Shown piece by piece: positions 60,373-64,000 of a stretch of 64,000 nt of DNA; positions within the stretch are counted from its first letter, which is position 1, and each line of letters begins with the position of its first letter. The notes under the pieces were generated by a model that did no database searches, had not been told where the DNA came from, and saw nothing but the letters and a program-made list of their open reading frames with translations. A program made the translations under genes and the position numbers. The DNA is from Variovorax beijingensis (GTDB lineage: Bacteria > Pseudomonadota > Gammaproteobacteria > Burkholderiales > Burkholderiaceae_C): contig NZ_RXFQ01000010.1 of NCBI RefSeq assembly GCF_003951285.1, positions 124,001 to 188,000 of the forward strand. Direction: 5' to 3'.

Positions 60373-61086
60373 ATGCCCCTGCACACCACCGCCCTCGTCC
60401 TGTTCTCCGGCGGCCAGGATTCGACCACCTGCCTCGCGGACGCGCTTTCCAGGTACCAGCGCGTCGAGACGCTGGGCTTCGACTATGGCCAGCGGCACCG
60501 TGTCGAGCTCGACGTGCGCGGCACCATCCTCGCGAAGATGCGCGAGCGCTTCCCCGACTGGGCGCCACGCCTGGGCGAAGACCACGTGCTCACGCTGGCC
60601 GCGCTGGCCCAGCTCGGCGGCTCCTCGCTCACCGAGGAAGTCGCCTTCGAAATGCAGGCCGACGGCCTGCCCAACACCTTCGTGCCCGGGCGCAACCTGC
60701 TGTTCCTCACGCTGGCCGGCGCGCTGGCCTACCGGCGCGGGCTGCAGGTGATCGTCACCGGCGTCTGCGAGACCGACTTCTCGGGCTACCCCGACTGCCG
60801 CGACGACACCATGAAGGCCATGCAGCTCGCGCTCTCGCTCGGGCTGGAGCGCCGCCTGGTCATCGAGACGCCGCTGATGTGGATCGACAAGGCCGAGACC
60901 TGGCAGATGGCGCACCGCCTGGGCGGCGAGCCGCTGGTCGACCTGATCGTGGAAGAAACCCACACCTGCTACCTTGGTGACCGCGAGCATCGCCAGGCCT
61001 GGGGCTATGGCTGCGGCGAGTGCCCCGCCTGCGACCTGCGCAAGAAGGGCTGGGAGCGCTACGCCTCGCGCCCCCAAGAGGCCTAG
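60373..61086 (+). CDS. queC: 7-cyano-7-deazaguanine synthase
   Basis: Converts 7-carboxy-7-deazaguanine to preQ0 with ammonia and ATP, on the queuosine path for tRNA modification; 237 residues. The PP-loop ATP motif SGGQDS lies at 12-17. The zinc site is in the C-terminus: CGECPACDLRKKGWE with Cys214, Cys217 and Cys220, plus an upstream Cys in EETHTCYLGD. VPGRNLLFLTLAGALAYRRG and TDFSGYPDCRDD are typical. It overlaps the 3' end of the convergent ABC transporter gene by four bases. No other queuosine genes (queD, queE) are in the window. Confidence 0.96.
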   Translation: MPLHTTALVLFSGGQDSTTCLADALSRYQRVETLGFDYGQRHRVELDVRGTILAKMRERFPDWAPRLGEDHVLTLAALAQLGGSSLTEEVAFEMQADGLPNTFVPGRNLLFLTLAGALAYRRGLQVIVTGVCETDFSGYPDCRDDTMKAMQLALSLGLERRLVIETPLMWIDKAETWQMAHRLGGEPLVDLIVEETHTCYLGDREHRQAWGYGCGECPACDLRKKGWERYASRPQEA

Positions 61087-62864
61087 GTAGCCGCAGTCTC
61101 CAGCCGGTAGCGTGCGCCGCCCGCGGGTGCGCCTTCGGCCTGGGGCACCAGTGTCCAGCGCTGGTTGTGGAAGTCACCGACCGCCGCGCGGTGCGCAATC
61201 GACACCATGGCGCCGCCCGCGGCCTTCACCCGGTCGGAGAGCCGCTTGTAGAGCACGCCCTCGGCCTCGGCGTCGAGCGCGCTGGTGATCTCGTCGGCAA
61301 AGAGCCATGACGGCTTCTTCAGCAGCACGCGTGCGATGGACAGCCGCTGCTGCTCGCCGCCCGAAAGCTTCTGGCTCCAGGCATCGCTGTCGTCGAGGCG
61401 GCTCACCAGGTTGGGCAGCAGCGCGTCGGCCAGCGCCTGGCGCAGCTCGGCATCGCTGTAGTTCTCGGCCGGATTCGGATAGGTCAGCGCATTGCGCAGG
61501 GTGCCGTCCGGCACGTAGGGCCGCTGCGGCATGAACACCGCGCCCTCGGGCACCTTCACATGGCCGCGTGCGAACGGCCAGATGCCGGCAAAGGTGCGGA
61601 ACAGGGTCGACTTGCCGCTGCCTGACGGCCCCTGCAGCAGCACACTGTCGCCCGGCTGGACCGCCAGCGCCGCGCCTGCGAGCAGCGAAGTGCCGTTGGG
61701 CAGCGCCACCGTGAGGTCGCCGGTCTGCAGCGCGGGCGCGGTGCCGTCGCGCTCGAGCGCCTGGCTCTGCGCAGCATGTGCGCGCATCGCATCGTCGAAG
61801 CTGGTGAGGCGGTCGGTGGTTGCGCGCCAGACGGCCACGCGGTCGTAGTTGTCGACGAACCAGCTGAGCGAATCCTGCACCTTGCCGAAGGCCGACGAGA
61901 TCTGCATCAACTGGCCGAGCTGGATGGCGCCGCTGAAGAAGCGCGGCGCGGCCACCAGGAACGGGAAGATCACCGCGGCCTGGCCGAAGAACGAGGTGAA
62001 GGTGATCAGGTTCTTCTGCTGCTTGATGAGCACCAGGTAGTTGCGCAGCACGCTGCCGAAGCGCAGGTCGAGCTGGCCGTGCTCGACCTTCTCGCCCTTG
62101 TCCAGCGCAATCGCCTCGCTGTATTCGCGCACCCGCACCAGGTGGTGCCGGAAGTCGGCCTCGAAGCGCTGCTGCCGGAAGTTGGTGCCAATGAGCGGGC
62201 GGCCGATGAAGTGCGTGATGGCCGTGCCCACCACGCAGTAGGCCACCGCCAGCCAGACCATGGCACCCGCGATCTGGTAGCTGCTGCCGCCCATCGAGAA
62301 CGCGAAGCTGCCGGACAGTCCCCACAGGATGCCCACGAAGCTCACCAGCGTGACCACGGCGTTCAGGAGGCCCATCGACAGCGTCATCGTGTAGTCGGTG
62401 AACATCTGCATGTCTTCCTGGATCCGCTGGTCGGGGTTGTCCGGCGTCTGGCCCTCGTTGTTGGCATAGCGCGCAAGCTCAAGGTGATAGAAGGTGCGGT
62501 CGGCCATCCAGCGCGACAGATAGTCGCGCGTCATCCAGGTGCGCCAGCGCAGCTGCAGCAGCTGCGTCACATAGAACTTGAGCACCTGCACCGCGATGTT
62601 GAAGAAGGCGATCCAGCCGAAGACGCCCACCTCGCGCCAGAAGACCACCGAATCCTTGTTCTGCAGCGCATCGTAGAAGCGCCCGTACCACTGGTTGCCC
62701 AGCACGGCCACGTACACGTAGAACAGGTTCAGCGCGACGATGCCCAGCAGCATCGTGCGGGCGCGCCATTTCTCCTCGGAGCGGAAGTAGGGCGCCGCAA
62801 GCGCGAAGACGCGCTTCACTACCTGGGCGAACGTGGCGGCGCGCGCCGTGACGGATAAAGACAT
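61083..62864 (-). CDS. ABC transporter, ABCD/YddA-type (fused membrane and ATPase domains)
   Basis: A 593-residue half-transporter of the SbmA/BacA-like ABCD family with its own ATPase. The membrane part includes the signature EEKWRARTMLLGIVALNLFYVYVAVLGNQWYGRFYDALQNKD and, near the middle, NPDQRIQEDMQMFTD. ATPase: Walker A GPSGSGKST, PQRPYVPDGTLRNALTYP, signature LSGGEQQRLSIARVLL and Walker B WLFADEITSALDAEAE. Relatives carry peptides, B vitamins or fatty-acyl compounds; the substrate here is unknown. ATG 62864 (MSLSVTA) has GAGGA upstream. ATG 62900 would add 12 residues. Confidence 0.92.
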   Translation of the reverse strand: MSLSVTARAATFAQVVKRVFALAAPYFRSEEKWRARTMLLGIVALNLFYVYVAVLGNQWYGRFYDALQNKDSVVFWREVGVFGWIAFFNIAVQVLKFYVTQLLQLRWRTWMTRDYLSRWMADRTFYHLELARYANNEGQTPDNPDQRIQEDMQMFTDYTMTLSMGLLNAVVTLVSFVGILWGLSGSFAFSMGGSSYQIAGAMVWLAVAYCVVGTAITHFIGRPLIGTNFRQQRFEADFRHHLVRVREYSEAIALDKGEKVEHGQLDLRFGSVLRNYLVLIKQQKNLITFTSFFGQAAVIFPFLVAAPRFFSGAIQLGQLMQISSAFGKVQDSLSWFVDNYDRVAVWRATTDRLTSFDDAMRAHAAQSQALERDGTAPALQTGDLTVALPNGTSLLAGAALAVQPGDSVLLQGPSGSGKSTLFRTFAGIWPFARGHVKVPEGAVFMPQRPYVPDGTLRNALTYPNPAENYSDAELRQALADALLPNLVSRLDDSDAWSQKLSGGEQQRLSIARVLLKKPSWLFADEITSALDAEAEGVLYKRLSDRVKAAGGAMVSIAHRAAVGDFHNQRWTLVPQAEGAPAGGARYRLETAAT

Positions 62865-62936
62865 GCAGGTTTCCTCGCTGGGCGCGGGTGCGCCGGACAT
62901 CGTGAGGAAACGATGGTAGTCAAATGTTCCTTAAGC

Positions 62937-62952
62937 GGGCCTGAACCGGCCC
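62937..62952 (-). terminator. weak hairpin after the HD oxygenase gene
   Basis: GGGCC and GGCCC at 62937-62941 and 62948-62952 can pair around a 6-base loop, 18 bases past the stop of the HD-domain gene. On the minus strand only a short AT-rich stretch follows (GCTTAAGG), with no proper T-run. It is a possible but weak terminator. Confidence 0.25.
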
Positions 62953-62969
62953 GGCGCCCTGCAAAGTGC

Positions 62970-63530
62970 TCAGCGCAGCATGACCCGTGCCGCTGCTTCC
63001 AGGAAGTGCTTGAGCGGCGGCGTCTCGCGCCCCTGCACCTTCGCCTCCTCGTCCCACAGTCGCAGCCGCACCGCATCGTTGGCCCAGCGCTGGTCGGCAA
63101 AGCGCTGCGCCGCGCCGCCGTCCATCACGCCGCCCTGCAGCGCGAGGCTGCGCACCGAATCGGGCGAGAGCCGCGAGAAATAGCCGGGCCGTGTCGCGCA
63201 GAGATAGCGCTTGGCGTCCACATGCAGCCGGATCGGCTCGCGCACCTCGGCGCCAAAGACGCCGCGCAAGAGAGGCATGGCGATGTACTGGTGGCGGTCG
63301 TCGATGCCCAGTTCGGTGGGCGAGCGCGAAAGCTGTTGGTGCTCGGCGATCAGCAGGTGGCCGAGGTCGTGCAGCAGCGAGGCCGTGACCAGCGCATCGC
63401 CCGCGCCGGCCTGCTCGGCAAGCCATGCGCACTGCAGCGCATGCTCGAGCTGCGACACCGGCTCGCCCGCATACGCGACCCCGCCGCGTTCGGCGAACAG
63501 GCGGGCGATTTCGGCGAGGTCGAGTGTCAT
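62970..63530 (-). CDS. PhnZ-like HD-domain oxygenase
   Basis: A 186-residue HD-domain protein. Beside the HD diiron ligands (His30, His54, Asp55 and His58 in SLLHDLGHLL, His80, His103), it keeps Tyr20 and Glu23 in the N-terminal motif YAGEPVSQLEH. The spacing is the same as Tyr24/Glu27/His34 of PhnZ, the mixed-valent diiron oxygenase that cleaves 2-amino-1-hydroxyethylphosphonate to glycine and phosphate. The normal partner, a PhnY-type hydroxylase, is not in the window. The neighbouring ABC transporter is on the same strand 105 bases downstream. The activity could be on a different hydroxylated phosphonate or on inositol-like compounds. Confidence 0.85.
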   Translation of the reverse strand: MTLDLAEIARLFAERGGVAYAGEPVSQLEHALQCAWLAEQAGAGDALVTASLLHDLGHLLIAEHQQLSRSPTELGIDDRHQYIAMPLLRGVFGAEVREPIRLHVDAKRYLCATRPGYFSRLSPDSVRSLALQGGVMDGGAAQRFADQRWANDAVRLRLWDEEAKVQGRETPPLKHFLEAAARVMLR

Positions 63531-63624
63531 GGACCTGCCAGCTTCGCGCACCGCAATGACACCGGCATGACCAACCCCATGAGGCGCCATGCCGCCGCAC
63601 GGCGCGGTCGGCGCGGCGTCCGAC

Positions 63625-63652
63625 TTGACTTGCATGAAGGCGGGCATAGCAT
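63625..63652 (+). promoter_or_regulatory. sigma-70-like promoter of the small lipoprotein gene, near-leaderless
   Basis: TTGACT (63625-63630), a 16-base spacer, then TAGCAT (63647-63652). The ATG at 63660 is only about 7 bases beyond the -10 and lacks a Shine-Dalgarno, so the transcript is probably leaderless or has a 1-2 base leader. Confidence 0.5.
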
Positions 63653-63659
63653 CCGCCGC

Positions 63660-63794
63660 ATGAGAAGCACAGTCCTTGTTCTTCTGCTCTGCATCGGCCT
63701 GGTGGCGGCCGGCTGCGACAACAAGCCCAAGCCCGGCGTGCCGGTGCCGAAGGCTTCGGCGGATGTCGTGATGCCGGTCCCGTCCGCGGGCTGA
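63660..63794 (+). CDS. small lipoprotein, 44 aa
   Basis: A 44-residue predicted lipoprotein. MRSTVLVLLLCIGLVAAGCDN is a short signal ending in lipobox VAAGC (Cys19). The mature part is only about 26 residues, Lys/Pro/Val-rich (NKPKPGVPVPKASADVVMPV). Small lipoproteins of this kind are common in the order and their roles are unknown. The probable near-leaderless promoter at 63625-63652 supports expression. Confidence 0.65.
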   Translation: MRSTVLVLLLCIGLVAAGCDNKPKPGVPVPKASADVVMPVPSAG

Positions 63795-63897
63795 TTCGCC
63801 ATCGGGCACGCAGGCGGCCACGCGCCGCCGGCCATTGCGCGCGCTCGCCTTCGCGTATTCGCGCCGAGGGGTATCCTCGAAGCGGAGCAAAAAAACA

Positions 63898-64000
63898 ATG
63901 AAGACATTCGAGACAAACGCCCACGAGGCGGATTCGCGCTACGCCGTGCTGCGGCTCGGTCTCACGCTGCTGGTCATGACGGTCGGCAGCAGCGGCATGT
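63898..64000 (+). CDS. probable MFS transporter, 3'-truncated by the window edge
   Basis: Only the first 34 codons are visible. After a short cytoplasmic leader (MKTFETNAHEADSRYAVLRL) a hydrophobic helix begins (GLTLLVMTVGSSGM), as in the first transmembrane segment of major facilitator superfamily transporters. The ATG at 63898 follows AGCGGAG. Family assignment rests on this fragment alone, so another membrane protein is possible. Confidence 0.5.
   Translation, partial: MKTFETNAHEADSRYAVLRLGLTLLVMTVGSSGM

Overview
The window is about 64 kb of high-GC chromosomal DNA, nearly all protein-coding. The gene content points to a betaproteobacterium of the Comamonadaceae, most likely Variovorax or a close relative: Bug-type tripartite receptors, many LysR regulators, a paired cyanophycin synthetase cluster, a beta-proteobacterial chvE/ggu sugar system and a long cobalamin operon. 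That placement is inferred from gene content and protein style; there is no rRNA in the window. I saw no tRNA, rRNA, CRISPR array, prophage or insertion sequence.

Layout. 1-6655: the 3' part of glmS, a secreted M20 amidohydrolase, a DAHP synthase, then small conserved genes (DUF2200, a GFA remnant with an internal deletion, DUF2845, DUF1330, an unknown, GIY-YIG). 6755-10259: a branched-chain 2-oxoacid dehydrogenase operon (E1 alpha, E1 beta, E2) without E3. 10277-19593 (minus strand): a cobalamin operon of twelve recognised genes joined mostly by stop/start overlaps, behind a cobalamin riboswitch at about 19607-19840. Between riboswitch and cobM lies a probable small extra gene of up to 54 codons. 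The operon uses early-cobalt enzymes (CbiX, CbiD, CbiG split into two genes), carries its own cobalt uptake pair (CbtAB) and ends in a small ferredoxin. No CobK/CbiJ or CobB/CbiA is present here.

20183-26545: a Bug receptor and a tartrate/D-malate dehydrogenase divergent from a LysR gene, a cysteine-rich copper-binding protein, a lytic transglycosylase lipoprotein, and a Na+/H+ antiporter with a structured leader. 26589-31242: an alpha/beta-hydrolase lipoprotein, a cupin regulator with an acetyltransferase, and a large unrecognised protein.

31239-47933: a sugar-acid locus. It holds galactose mutarotase, a lactonase, an SDR dehydrogenase, a LysR gene, an aldehyde dehydrogenase, two interleaved sugar ABC importers, an arabonate dehydratase and a keto-deoxy-arabonate dehydratase. 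Together these would oxidise L-arabinose (perhaps D-galactose or D-fucose) without phosphorylation to 2-oxoglutarate. Two near-identical 16-bp inverted-repeat boxes overlap the divergent promoters of the lactonase and SDR genes.

47800-51201: a LysR/SDR divergent pair, a small unknown and a tandem pair of paralogous small secreted proteins. 51375-59103: a cyanophycin locus with two synthetases, one lacking a normal Mur-ligase P-loop, opposite a cyanophycin-associated ABC transporter and a DUF1854 protein. 59116-64000: an acyltransferase, queC, an ABCD-type ABC transporter, a PhnZ-like HD oxygenase, a small lipoprotein, and the start of a probable MFS transporter.
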